NCBI RefSeq assembly: GCF_009469605.1
Contig: NZ_SSXU01000007.1
Location: 1-64,000, forward strand
Length of the DNA: 64,000 nucleotides
DNA from: Zoogloea sp. 1C4
GTDB lineage: Bacteria > Pseudomonadota > Gammaproteobacteria > Burkholderiales > Rhodocyclaceae
Direction: 5' to 3'
Of this stretch, positions 9,239-18,507 are shown in pieces. Made by a program: the position numbers and the translations under genes. The notes under the pieces are model-generated. The model worked only from the letters and a program-made list of their open reading frames with translations, did not search any database and had not been told where the DNA came from. Position 1 is the first letter of the stretch. The number at the start of each line of letters is the position of its first letter.

Positions 9239-9261
9239 TTGCCATGTCCTCATGATGTTGA

Positions 9262-9310
9262 GGCATGGCGACCATTGATGATGTCCCATGCCTCTTGTTG
9301 AAAGGCATGG
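9262..9310. promoter_or_regulatory. GGCATGG/CCATGCC repeats upstream of the AlpA-led operon
   Basis: GGCATGG at 9262-9268 and 9304-9310, with the reverse complement CCATGCC at 9286-9292. The two direct copies are each preceded by TGTTGA and followed by CGA. The placement just upstream of the AlpA-like gene suggests operator sites, perhaps for AlpA itself. Inference from position only. Confidence 0.4.
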
Positions 9311-9330
9311 CGAGACTAGGAGACGCGTTT

Positions 9331-9351
9331 CAGGGTTTTCCGGTAACCCTG
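9331..9351. terminator. Hairpin just past the 378-aa cargo gene
   Basis: CAGGGTT and AACCCTG form a perfect 7-bp stem around a 7-nt loop, three bases beyond the stop of the cargo gene. The T-rich tail (ATTTT) follows on the plus strand, not the minus strand, so a terminator role for the minus-strand gene is uncertain. Confidence 0.3.
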
Positions 9352-9354
9352 ATT

Positions 9355-10491
9355 TTAGCCTCCACGTTTCTTCTTTCTCTTGTTGCTCAACGTGGTCTCA
9401 AAAGATCTGAATCCTGTTGGAGCTTTCGCGAGGTGGCCCGCGGCGGTGATCCACGACACTTCATGTTCGTTTATGTCGTAAACAACCCCCTTGCCCTTGT
9501 AGGCTTTCAGTTGATCCCATACTTGTCTCGCGGACGCCCCAGCGCCAATCGTGTCGAGTATTTCATCAACCAAACGCCAAAGGCCCCGCTCGTGACCACC
9601 GCTCTGATCGAAGTTCTTGACCCGTTCAATTTTTCGCGCCATGTCGCTCTCTCGTCGCATGAACTCGCGCTCTTGCTCTTCAAAGCGCAAACGCGCTAGT
9701 TCGGACTCCGCAGCCAACTCCGCCAGTTGGGCCAAGCGGAGAAGGTCGCGGGCGCGCCGCAGCTTCCCAAACCCGTATGACGAGTCTTGGCGACGCTTCT
9801 CGGATATCTCGGTTAGGAGCATTGAAAAGCGCCCGTCGTCCCGGCGGCTGATGTCTTCATCCATCGCTCGTTCCTCGACATCTTTAATCAGGTTCACGAG
9901 TATTTTTGCGGCAGCATGGGCCTGATCTGCAGCCAACAGTGCAAGAACGTCACTGTCCCCGATGTCCTTGCATTCCGGCCAAAACAGCCTCGCTGATTGA
10001 AGAACAGACGGAAACCGATCGGCGTACTGAAAAACCGATCTGCGGACTCCGTTAATTGATCGGGCCGCTCGTTGCATACCGTCTGTCCACACGGGCTCGT
10101 CGCTTGATGAGCTGACAACGCGGCCATGCTTGGAGAGCATGCCAAGCGCGGCATTAAAAGTACGATCGGCTTCCTCAAGGTCGCTCTGATAACTTGACCA
10201 AAGCCGACACCAGTCCGCCTCGATCAAGAGATGATGGAGGTCATCGAACAGCGGGTTAAAAGGCGGCGGCATATTCTTCCCTTGGACGTCAATCAGGCTT
10301 CCGCCCAGGTTGTCGCTGCCTTGACGGTTGTTCGAAAACCGCAGCGGTTGACGTTCGACAAACGAAAAATGGCTGCGAACGCGATACTTGAATTCGGCCG
10401 AAAATGAATCCAGCTCATCGCCAATATCTGCCTCATCTAGCTGGCGCCGCTTCTCCGCAAGCAGCCACTCTCTGCGTTTTCGGTTACTCAT
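9355..10491 (-). CDS. Unidentified 378-aa cargo protein of the mobile element
   Basis: Starts MSNRKRREWLLAEKRRQLDE. The N-terminus is highly charged. Residues about 75-200 look alpha-helical. A long charged helical or coiled-coil stretch follows (LLRLAQLAELAAESELARLR and on to REFMRRESDMARKIERV, about 245-285). The C-terminus is smaller and ends KRKKKRGG. No membrane segment, signal peptide or recognised catalytic motif. It lies between integrase and AlpA, the place where satellites and islands often carry accessory or defence cargo. Function unknown; I do not claim a defence role. Confidence 0.6.
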   Translation of the reverse strand: MSNRKRREWLLAEKRRQLDEADIGDELDSFSAEFKYRVRSHFSFVERQPLRFSNNRQGSDNLGGSLIDVQGKNMPPPFNPLFDDLHHLLIEADWCRLWSSYQSDLEEADRTFNAALGMLSKHGRVVSSSSDEPVWTDGMQRAARSINGVRRSVFQYADRFPSVLQSARLFWPECKDIGDSDVLALLAADQAHAAAKILVNLIKDVEERAMDEDISRRDDGRFSMLLTEISEKRRQDSSYGFGKLRRARDLLRLAQLAELAAESELARLRFEEQEREFMRRESDMARKIERVKNFDQSGGHERGLWRLVDEILDTIGAGASARQVWDQLKAYKGKGVVYDINEHEVSWITAAGHLAKAPTGFRSFETTLSNKRKKKRGG

Positions 10492-10605
10492 GCTGAGACG
10501 CCCCTTCCGGCGCCCTTCGAAAAGGTGCCGCGCCAGCGGGGCGAAGGTTTCCCCGTTTTCGGTTGGCCGACCTAGGCGCGGCGTTCTGCTCGGTTGATCC
10601 TCAAT

Positions 10606-11862
10606 TCAGGCGGCGCGGCCGTGTATCGGTACGACGTTTGCCCCGGCTTTCAACTGGTCGAGGAGGTCGGCCCACTGCTGCATCATTCGGCGACGGTCTT
10701 CAAGGTGCTCCGCGTGGTTGTAGGTCCGTCGAACCGCGTTTGCGTCGGCGTGGGCAAGCTGGCGCTCGATCCAATCCGATGGAAACCCCATTTCGTTCAG
10801 ACGCGTGCTGCCCGTGGTCCGGGTTGCGTGGGGGCTGTATTTGCCCGACCAGCCCAGCGTATGCAGCGCCTGGCGGAAGGATTCAACGGCCATCGGGCGG
10901 GCGCGATCGTCACGACCGGGGAATACGTGGGTCAGGTGCCCTGTGATGCCGTGCAGAGCGCGCAGGGTGGAAACGGCTTGAGCGGGCAAGGGGATTGTGT
11001 GCGGCTTGCGTTTCTTCATCCGTTCCGCAGGGATGCGCCATAGCGCGGCGTCGAGGTCGAATTCAGACCATTCCGCCTCTACGGCCTCAGACGGGCGGCA
11101 CAGGGTGAGCCACATCAACAGGAAGGCGCCGCGTGTTTCGTGGCGTCCGCCGTGCCCGTCCATGTCCCTGAAGAGCCGTCCGATCTCTTCCAGCTCCAAG
11201 GGGCGCTTATGCTGCGTCTTGTTGGCGGGCAGGGCCTTCCGCACCGGCTGTACCGGGTCGGTGTCGGCGCGCAGCGTTGAAATCGCCAGGTCGAACACGC
11301 TGGACATGGTGCGTTTCACTTCATCGGCAACGCTCGGCCCGTTTTTCCCGTGGGCGGTCTTCAGCACATCAAGAACATGGGCGGGCGTGATCTGCTTGAC
11401 TGGCAGCGCTCCTATCTTCGGGAAAACCACTCTGGCCAGGGTGTCGAGGCGGCGGGCCTTGGTGGTTTCCTCCCAGTCTCGCATTGCGACCCATTCACGG
11501 GCCACGACCTCGAAGGTGTTGTTGGCGTCCTGCTGCGCCCGGATCTTGTTGAGTTGGCGAGCGTGGGCGGGGTTAATGCCTTGCTTGACCAGCGCCCGGG
11601 CCTTGGCGCGCTCCTCGCGGGCTTCGGCCAGGGTGAAGCACCGGCCGGCACGGCGGGCTTCGGCCTCCTCGGGCGTTTCGCCAGTGGGGGCGGTCACGTA
11701 CTCGCCGACGGCGAACATGGACTCCTTGCCGTTCAGCTCGAAACGGTAGCGCCAGGCCTTCACGCCGTTGGGCTTCACCTCAAGCACCAGCCCGTTTCCA
11801 TCCGTGAGCTTGTAGGGCCGTTCCTTGGCTTTCGCGTTCCTGCACTGGGTATCGGTCAGCAA
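10606..11862 (-). CDS. P4-type tyrosine site-specific integrase
   Basis: 418 residues with a TTG start at 11862. The N-terminal DUF4102-type arm-binding domain reads LTDTQCRNAKAKERPYKLTD and GNGLVLEVKPNGVKAWRYRF. The C-terminal catalytic domain has the first Arg in LTLCRPSEAVEAEW, HATR (His/Arg pair) near residue 340, AHADANAVRRTYNHAEHLED with the His and the nucleophile Tyr. It catalyses integration and excision of the element. It is transcribed away from ychF into the element, which places the attachment site in 11863-11975. Confidence 0.92.
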   Translation of the reverse strand: MLTDTQCRNAKAKERPYKLTDGNGLVLEVKPNGVKAWRYRFELNGKESMFAVGEYVTAPTGETPEEAEARRAGRCFTLAEAREERAKARALVKQGINPAHARQLNKIRAQQDANNTFEVVAREWVAMRDWEETTKARRLDTLARVVFPKIGALPVKQITPAHVLDVLKTAHGKNGPSVADEVKRTMSSVFDLAISTLRADTDPVQPVRKALPANKTQHKRPLELEEIGRLFRDMDGHGGRHETRGAFLLMWLTLCRPSEAVEAEWSEFDLDAALWRIPAERMKKRKPHTIPLPAQAVSTLRALHGITGHLTHVFPGRDDRARPMAVESFRQALHTLGWSGKYSPHATRTTGSTRLNEMGFPSDWIERQLAHADANAVRRTYNHAEHLEDRRRMMQQWADLLDQLKAGANVVPIHGRAA

Positions 11863-11884
11863 GGCAAATACTCCTTTGTAGCTG

Positions 11885-11938
11885 TACCCGGCCTATTTTC
11901 CGGGTAAGAGTTTTTGTACCCGTGAACTTACCCGGTAA
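11885..11938. promoter_or_regulatory. TACCCGG repeat cluster upstream of the integrase
   Basis: TACCCGG at 11885-11891 and its complement CCGGGTA at 11900-11906 form an inverted repeat. Further partial copies are GTACCCG at 11916-11922 and the near-palindrome TTACCCGGTAA at 11928-11938. They lie directly upstream of the integrase start. They may be integrase arm sites, operators for autoregulation, or both. Confidence 0.45.
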
Positions 11939-11975
11939 ATGGTGAGATTCCAAGATGCGTCATGATACGCGGTGA

Positions 11976-12003
11976 AAATAAAAAACCCCGCAACAGCGGG
12001 GCT
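11976..12003 (-). terminator. Intrinsic terminator of ychF
   Basis: On the minus strand CCCCGC-TGTT-GCGGGG is followed by TTTTTTATTTT. It lies 50 bases past the ychF stop and marks the chromosomal side of the junction with the mobile element. Confidence 0.85.
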
Positions 12004-12053
12004 TTCTGGGGCTTTTGATACAGCGTGATCTGCTGTGATCTAAGGGTGCATGC

Positions 12054-13145
<1,092 letters not shown>

Positions 13146-13281
13146 GGAATTCCTTTGATGTTCAGAGGCTTCCGGCAAGCGTGCCGGAAAACCCGCTATT
13201 GTAAAGCGGCTTTCCGTTCATCCAAAGGGGGCTGGCGATTTGCCTTGCGCCGAACGTGCAGAACCTACGGTGTTCCCGTGT

Positions 13282-14991
13282 TCAGCGGACCAGCATCAGA
13301 TAGAGCAGCAGCAGGTTAAGCACGAGAGAGCCGGCGGCGAGCAGCTTGAGACCCAGCTGTGGATCGCGTTCGAGGAGCGGCGACTTGCGCGGGACGGCCA
13401 GGGGGCGGTGGGCGCCCCGTTCGAGGGCGAGCAGGAATTCTTCGGCGGTTTCGAAGCGGGCCTTCGGCTCGCGGGCGACGGCCTTGAGGAGCACCGCTTC
13501 GAGCCAGGCCGGGATGTCCGGCCGGTAGCGGGTGGGCGGTACGGGATCGCCGAACTTGGGGTGCTGGAAGGGTTCGATCTCGCCGTAGGGGTACTTGCGG
13601 GTGAGGAGCTCGTAGAGGGTGACGCCGACGGCGTAGAGGTCGGTCTGCTCGTTGGCCGCCACGGTCTTGGGGCCGTAGAGCTCGGGCGCCATGTAACTGG
13701 GGGTGCCGGGGTTGTTGATCTCCTCGAACTTCTGGCCGTCGGCCGAGCCGTCCGAGGCGGCGACGCCCAGATCGAGCACGCGCAGCCGGCCTTCGGTGTC
13801 GAGGTGCAGGTTGTCGGGCTTGATGTCCCGGTGGACGATGGACAGGCGGTGCAGGCTGGCGAGGCCCTTGAGGATGCGGGTGCCCAGCTCGGCCACCTCG
13901 CCGGCGCCGAAGCGGTGGCCGCCTTCGAGGCGGGCCTTGAGGGTGGCGCCCTCGTGCCAGCTCATCAGGTAGTACAGGTGGCTGCGCTCCGGGTGGTGAA
14001 TGACCTGGGGAAACCAGGCGTCGTTCACCCGCCGGGCGAGCCATTCCTCGTGGGCGAGGGCGGCGGCGGCTTCCTGGTCGCTGTGCTCGGGGCGCAGGGT
14101 CTTGAGCACGCGGGACTGGCCCCGGGCGTCACGCACACGGTAGAGCAGGGTGGCGACGGATTCGTGGAGCAGGGCGTCGACGGTGAGGCCGTCGATGGTC
14201 TGGCCGGGCTTCAGGCGCGGGGGCAGCGGCAGGCGGTGCAGGCGAGCGATGTTGTCGCGCAGGCGGTCGGGCGGGAGGGTGTCGATGCGCACCACCACGG
14301 CGGTGCAGTTGTCCTGGCTTCCGCCGTCTTCGGCGCCCATCGCCAGGCGGGCGGCGGCGTCCTGGGGATCGGCTTCGGCCTTCAGGATGTCGCGGATCCG
14401 GCGCTCTCCCAGCTGGCCCCACACGCCGTCGCTCATCAGCGCGAACACGTCACCGGCCTCCAGGTCGCCGTCGGCGTAATCCACCTGCACATGGGCATCG
14501 AGGCCCACCGCGCGGGACAGCACGTTCTTGAGCTCCGGGTGTTCCCACACGTGGTCGGTGGTGAGCTGCTCAAGGCGCTCGCCGCGCAGGCGGTAGATCC
14601 GGGTGTCGCCCACGTGGGCGAGGTAGAAGCGTCGGCCGCGCAGCACGATGGCCGACAGGGTGGTGGCCATCCCGGCGGTTTCGCGGGTGCGCGCGGCGTG
14701 GGCGACCAGCCAGCGATTGAGCGCGCCCAGCACCGTGTCGAGGGATTTGTTGATGGCCCAGGTGTCGGGCGTCGCGTAGTAGTCGGAGAGCAGCCCGCGG
14801 ACGGTGTATTCGGAGGCCTCGCGCCCGTTGGCGTGGCCGCCGACGCCATCGGCCACCACGGCCAGGATGCCCTTGGCCTCCAGCTCCGGGCCTTCGGGGG
14901 TGACTGCGCCGCAGAAATCCTCGTTGCGCGGCCGGGGGCCGGTGAGGGAGGAGTAGCCGAGGGATACGCGAAGGGGCGAGGCGGCGCTCAT
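13282..14991 (-). CDS. PP2C phosphatase fused to Ser/Thr protein kinase, nitrate cluster
   Basis: 569 residues in three parts. Residues about 1-240 are a PP2C phosphatase: GPRPRNEDFC, VVADGVGGHANG, VGDTRIYRLR, LMSDGVW and SQDNCTAVVV carry the metal-binding Asp residues. Residues about 265-530 are a Hanks-type kinase: Lys in SRVLKTLRPE, IVHRDIKPDNLHL catalytic loop, DLG in place of DFG, and an APE motif in TPSYMAPELYG. The C-terminus has one membrane helix (LKLLAAGSLVLNLLLLYLML). It is last in the nirB-like/transporter/kinase cluster. The same order with a nitrate transporter is known in Pseudomonas. It probably tunes nitrate assimilation by phosphorylation; the target is unknown. Confidence 0.9.
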   Translation of the reverse strand: MSAASPLRVSLGYSSLTGPRPRNEDFCGAVTPEGPELEAKGILAVVADGVGGHANGREASEYTVRGLLSDYYATPDTWAINKSLDTVLGALNRWLVAHAARTRETAGMATTLSAIVLRGRRFYLAHVGDTRIYRLRGERLEQLTTDHVWEHPELKNVLSRAVGLDAHVQVDYADGDLEAGDVFALMSDGVWGQLGERRIRDILKAEADPQDAAARLAMGAEDGGSQDNCTAVVVRIDTLPPDRLRDNIARLHRLPLPPRLKPGQTIDGLTVDALLHESVATLLYRVRDARGQSRVLKTLRPEHSDQEAAAALAHEEWLARRVNDAWFPQVIHHPERSHLYYLMSWHEGATLKARLEGGHRFGAGEVAELGTRILKGLASLHRLSIVHRDIKPDNLHLDTEGRLRVLDLGVAASDGSADGQKFEEINNPGTPSYMAPELYGPKTVAANEQTDLYAVGVTLYELLTRKYPYGEIEPFQHPKFGDPVPPTRYRPDIPAWLEAVLLKAVAREPKARFETAEEFLLALERGAHRPLAVPRKSPLLERDPQLGLKLLAAGSLVLNLLLLYLMLVR

Positions 14992-15104
14992 GGGGGCGTC
15001 CGGTCAGGATGAGAATGGTGCTGGCTGGATGAAGCGGCCGGGCCGGCGGTTGTCAGCGTACCGCATCGGCCCGGCGTGGTTCAGGCTTTACTACAGTTGG
15101 GGCC

Positions 15105-16319
15105 TCAGATGCGGGCGCCGGTGAGGTGCGGGGCACCCCAGGTGGTACGCCAGCGACGCTTGACCGCGGTGAGGCCGATCAGGGCGGCGATGGCCAGGGC
15201 GGCGAAGATCAGGAAGCCCGCCTGGTAGCTGCCGGTGGCCTGCTTGCTGTAGCCGAGGCTCGACGCCAGGTAGAAGCCACCCACGCCGCCGGCCATGCCG
15301 ACGAGGCCGGTCATCACGCCGATCTCCTTGCGGAAGCGCTGGGGCACCAGCTGGAACACGGCGCCGTTGCCCATGCCCAGGGACAGCATCGCGCAGACGA
15401 AGATCGCCAGGGCCTGCCAGGCTTCCGGCAGGCCGAAGCTGACGATGGTGAGGAAGATTGCGGCGAGGACGTACATCGCGGTGAGGCTCTTGATGCCACC
15501 GATGCGGTCGGCCACGTTGCCACCGATCGGACGCACCAGGCTGCCGGCAAACACGCAGGCGGCGGTGAAGAAGCCGGCCATCTTCGGATCAAGCCCGTAT
15601 TGGGTGTTGAAGTAGATGGTGAGGGACGAGGCCAGGCCGACGAAGCCGCCGAAGGTGACCGAGTAGAAGAACATGAACCACCAGGAATCCTTGTCGCGCA
15701 GCACGGCGAGGTATTCGGTGAGGGACTTGGCCGGCGGGCACTCGGGGGCGTCCTTGGCCATCATCAGATACAGCACGAAGACGATGCACAGGGGGATCAG
15801 GGCGAGGCCGAAGACATTCACCCAGCCGAAGGCGGCGGCGAGGCCGGGGCCGAACAGCGCAGCCAGCGCGGTGCCGGAGTTGCCGGCGCCGGCGATGCCC
15901 AGCGCAGTGCCCTGGTGCTCCGGCGGATACCAGCGGGAAGCCAGCGGCAGGGCCACGGCGAAGGCCGCGCCGGCCACGCCGAGGAAGAGGCCCAGCACCA
16001 GCACTTCGGTGTAGCTGTGGATGCCGAATTTCCAGGCCACGGCGAGGGCGGCGATCACGATGACCTGGCCGATGGCGCCGGCCTTCTTGGGCTTGAGGTG
16101 ATCAACGAGCACGCCCATCACGATGCGCAGCAGGGCCCCGGCGAGCACCGGCGTCGCGACCATCAGACCCTTCTGGGTGTGGTCGAGGGCCAGATCCTTG
16201 GCGATCTGCACGCCCAGCGGGCCGAGCAGCACCCACACCATGAAGGCGAGGTCGAAGTAGAGGAAAGCCGCCAGCAAGGTGGGCGTGTGGCCGGCTTTGA
16301 GGAATGATTTGCGGTCCAT
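15105..16319 (-). CDS. nasA: Nitrate/nitrite transporter, MFS family (NarK/NasA type)
   Basis: 404 residues with 12 predicted membrane segments. N-terminus LAAFLYFDLAFMVWVLLGPL and a nitrate-signature-like GAGNSGTALAALFGPGLA in helix 5; a second signature-like GMAGGVGGFYLASSLG lies in helix 11. Members import nitrate or exchange nitrate and nitrite at the inner membrane. It lies 187 bp downstream of the NirB-like gene and upstream of the PP2C-kinase, so assimilatory nitrate uptake is the likely job. The spacer holds a strong hairpin. Confidence 0.9.
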   Translation of the reverse strand: MDRKSFLKAGHTPTLLAAFLYFDLAFMVWVLLGPLGVQIAKDLALDHTQKGLMVATPVLAGALLRIVMGVLVDHLKPKKAGAIGQVIVIAALAVAWKFGIHSYTEVLVLGLFLGVAGAAFAVALPLASRWYPPEHQGTALGIAGAGNSGTALAALFGPGLAAAFGWVNVFGLALIPLCIVFVLYLMMAKDAPECPPAKSLTEYLAVLRDKDSWWFMFFYSVTFGGFVGLASSLTIYFNTQYGLDPKMAGFFTAACVFAGSLVRPIGGNVADRIGGIKSLTAMYVLAAIFLTIVSFGLPEAWQALAIFVCAMLSLGMGNGAVFQLVPQRFRKEIGVMTGLVGMAGGVGGFYLASSLGYSKQATGSYQAGFLIFAALAIAALIGLTAVKRRWRTTWGAPHLTGARI

Positions 16320-16410
16320 TTGAGGCTCCAGGAGTTGATTTGGGTTGGGGCGGCGCTGCGTGGGCGGTGCCTTGATCTGTTTCTGCGGTTGAATTCGGTG
16401 GGCACGTCAC

Positions 16411-16453
16411 GGGGGCGGTGGGGGGAGACCACCTGGAAGCGGACACCGCCCCC
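16411..16453. other. Long-stem hairpin in the nirB-like/transporter spacer
   Basis: GGGGGCGGTG (16411-16420) pairs perfectly with CACCGCCCCC (16444-16453), leaving a 23-nt loop. No T-run follows, so it is more likely an RNA processing or stability element within the operon mRNA than a terminator. Confidence 0.45.
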
Positions 16454-16506
16454 GGAACGTGATCTTCAAAGGCCGTTGCTGCCTGGGGCCTTGATGCGTC
16501 GTCGTG

Positions 16507-18507
16507 TCATGCGGGCCACGGATCCTTGTATCGCTGCCGCGCAAAGAGCAGCCGGCCGTGGAGTTCGCGGCGCAGGTTGGCGTCGTCGAGCACCTGGCGG
16601 CGGACGTGATCCAGCCCCACGCGATCGAGGAAGCGCCCGGCAGGTTCGAGGAAGAAGGCTTCCTCCCGGTAGAGCTGGATGAAGGCGCTGCTGTATTCGA
16701 GCACCTCGTCGTCATCCTTCACCTTGCAGACGATGCGTGCGATGGCGGTATCGCCGCCGATATGGAGCGCGTAGCCGGACGCCAGGCCGATCACGCCCAC
16801 ATCCTTGGCGGCCGATTGCGGGCAGTCGTGCTGGCAGGCTGACACGCCCAGCGCCAGGGGGTGGGGGCTGTCAAGGCCGTTGAGGAGCTTGCCGAGCCTG
16901 GCGCCGACGTCCGTGACGTGGGGCGTGCCGGCGCAGCGCGGATCCTGGCCGGAGCAGGGCTCAACCCGGGTTGTGCCGGCCGGGTGAGGATCGCCTGCGT
17001 GCTCGTCCAGCAGACGCCGCCGGGGATCGTCGATGGCCTCGTGGGGCCAGCTGGACTGGCAGTAGTAATCGAGCGCAGGACGGCAGGTGGCGCAGCCGTC
17101 GGGCGTCCTCCAGCCCAGAAAACGCTGGGCCTGGCCGGCGGACAGCAGCTTGTGCTCACGGATCGCCTGACGGACGTCGCCGTGGGTGAGATCGGTGCAG
17201 CCGCAGATCGGCCCATCCTGCGGCGCGGCGTGGGGGGGCTCGACCGTGGCGGGGGCGGGGCGGGGTTCGGTGGGCTCGACGTCGTCCAGATGCGTGTTGC
17301 CGAACATCAGGTGGTCGCGGAGCGCGCTCACGTCCTGCGCCTCTTTCAGGAGCTGGAAGTACCAGGCGCCATCCTTGGTGTCGCCGTAGAGCACCGCGCC
17401 CACCAGCTTGTCGTCCTTCAGCACGAGGCGCTTGTAGATGCCCACGCCCGGGTCGTGGAAGACGATGTCTTCGGTGCCCTCGGCGCCCGAGAAATCGCCG
17501 GCGGAGAACACGTCGATGCCGGTGACCTTGAGCTTGGTGCTGGTCACCGAGCCTTCGTAGCGGCCGATGCCGTGCATCGCCAGGTGGTTGGCGCACACCT
17601 TGGCCTGTTCGAAGAGCGGCGCCACCAGCCCGTAGGCGGTGCCCCGGTGGGCCGCACATTCGCCCACGGCGTAGATCGCCGGGTCGTAGGTCTGCAGGGT
17701 GTCGGTGACGACGATGCCGCGGTTGCAGTGGATGCCGGCCTTCTCGGCGAGCGCCACGTTGGGGCGGATGCCGGCGGCGAAGCACACCAGATCCGCCGGA
17801 ATGCTGGTGCCATCCTTGAACTTGACCGCGCAGACGCGGCCGGATTCGCCTTTGACCAGCTCGGCAGTCTGGGCCTGCATCCGGAACTTCATCCCCTTGG
17901 CTTCGAGGGCGGCCTGCAGCATCCTGCCGGCGGGACGGTCGAGCTGGCGGTCCATGATCCACGCCGCGTTGTGCAGCACCGTCACGTCCATGCCGCGCAG
18001 GGCAAGGCCGTTGGCGGCTTCCAGACCCAGCAGGCCGGCCCCGATCACAACGGCGTGGCGGTAGCGGGCCGCGGCGTCGATCATGGCGTCGGTGTCGTTG
18101 ATGTCCCGGTAGGAGATCACGCCGGGCAGGTCGCTGCCCGGGATCGGCGGCACGAAGGGTGTCGAGCCGGTGGCGAGGAGGAGGCGGTCGTAATCGACGG
18201 TGATGGGCACACCGTCCTTGCCGATGGCAGTGACTGCGCGGTTCTTGCGGTCGATGTCGGTGACGCGGGCGCCCAGGTGCAGCTTGATGCCGTTGTCGGC
18301 GTACCACTGCAGGTCGTTGAGGATGATGTCCTGAACGGTCATCTCGCCGGCGAGCACCGGGGAGAGCAGGATGCGGTTGTAGTTCGGATGGGGTTCTGCG
18401 CCAAACACGGTGATGTCGTACATCTCCGGGGCCAGCTTTCGCAGCTCTTCCAGGGTGCGGACGCCCGCCATCCCGTTGCCGACCATCACCAGTTTGAGTT
18501 TGCGCAT
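16507..18507 (-). CDS. nirB: NirB-like NADH:nitrite reductase large subunit, shortened catalytic domain
   Basis: 666 residues from MRKLKLVMVGNGMAGVRTLE; GGAGGAA precedes the ATG at 18507, and the longer open frame upstream is leader. Residues 1-400 are a FAD/NADH oxidoreductase with two Rossmann motifs (VGNGMAG and VIGAGLLGLEAA). Residues about 465-530 are a BFD-type [2Fe-2S] domain (CGCTDLTHGDVRQAI and CATCRP). The C-terminus matches only the second half of the siroheme/[4Fe-4S] domain (VSACQHDCPQSAAKDVGVIG, LEYSSAFIQLYREEAFFLEP). The first half, with the TGGQRID-like segment, is absent, and the first Cys pair is CSGQDPRC (C-X6-C, usually C-X5-C). Full NirB is about 800-850 residues. No nirD is in the window. 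It may be an electron-transfer protein rather than a full nitrite reductase. Confidence 0.8.
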   Translation of the reverse strand: MRKLKLVMVGNGMAGVRTLEELRKLAPEMYDITVFGAEPHPNYNRILLSPVLAGEMTVQDIILNDLQWYADNGIKLHLGARVTDIDRKNRAVTAIGKDGVPITVDYDRLLLATGSTPFVPPIPGSDLPGVISYRDINDTDAMIDAAARYRHAVVIGAGLLGLEAANGLALRGMDVTVLHNAAWIMDRQLDRPAGRMLQAALEAKGMKFRMQAQTAELVKGESGRVCAVKFKDGTSIPADLVCFAAGIRPNVALAEKAGIHCNRGIVVTDTLQTYDPAIYAVGECAAHRGTAYGLVAPLFEQAKVCANHLAMHGIGRYEGSVTSTKLKVTGIDVFSAGDFSGAEGTEDIVFHDPGVGIYKRLVLKDDKLVGAVLYGDTKDGAWYFQLLKEAQDVSALRDHLMFGNTHLDDVEPTEPRPAPATVEPPHAAPQDGPICGCTDLTHGDVRQAIREHKLLSAGQAQRFLGWRTPDGCATCRPALDYYCQSSWPHEAIDDPRRRLLDEHAGDPHPAGTTRVEPCSGQDPRCAGTPHVTDVGARLGKLLNGLDSPHPLALGVSACQHDCPQSAAKDVGVIGLASGYALHIGGDTAIARIVCKVKDDDEVLEYSSAFIQLYREEAFFLEPAGRFLDRVGLDHVRRQVLDDANLRRELHGRLLFARQRYKDPWPA

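Larger units (their letters stand above)
600..11960 (-). mobile_element. Integrated satellite-like element (integrase, AlpA, tape measure, primase, tail-Z-like)
   Basis: All genes from the integrase (starts 11862) to the tail-Z-like gene (ends 705) are on the minus strand. Integrase, AlpA-type regulator and Toprim/DUF927 primase are the usual core of P4-like satellites and related islands. The right boundary lies between the integrase promoter region and the ychF terminator at about 11976. The left boundary is not resolved: I saw no direct repeat between 600-704 and 11940-12053, and an IS4 element sits at that side. No capsid, portal, terminase or lysis gene is visible. Confidence 0.75.

Noticed and set aside
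600-12053. Direct repeat marking the attachment sites of the mobile element
   Set aside because: By eye I found no shared stretch longer than about 7 bases between 600-704 and 11940-12053. The far end may be outside the window or broken by the IS4 element.
13240-15012. 590-residue open frame on the plus strand opposite the PP2C-kinase gene
   Set aside because: It is an antisense shadow in high-GC DNA, with Gly/Val/Glu-rich low-complexity sequence; the minus-strand gene has clear domain motifs.
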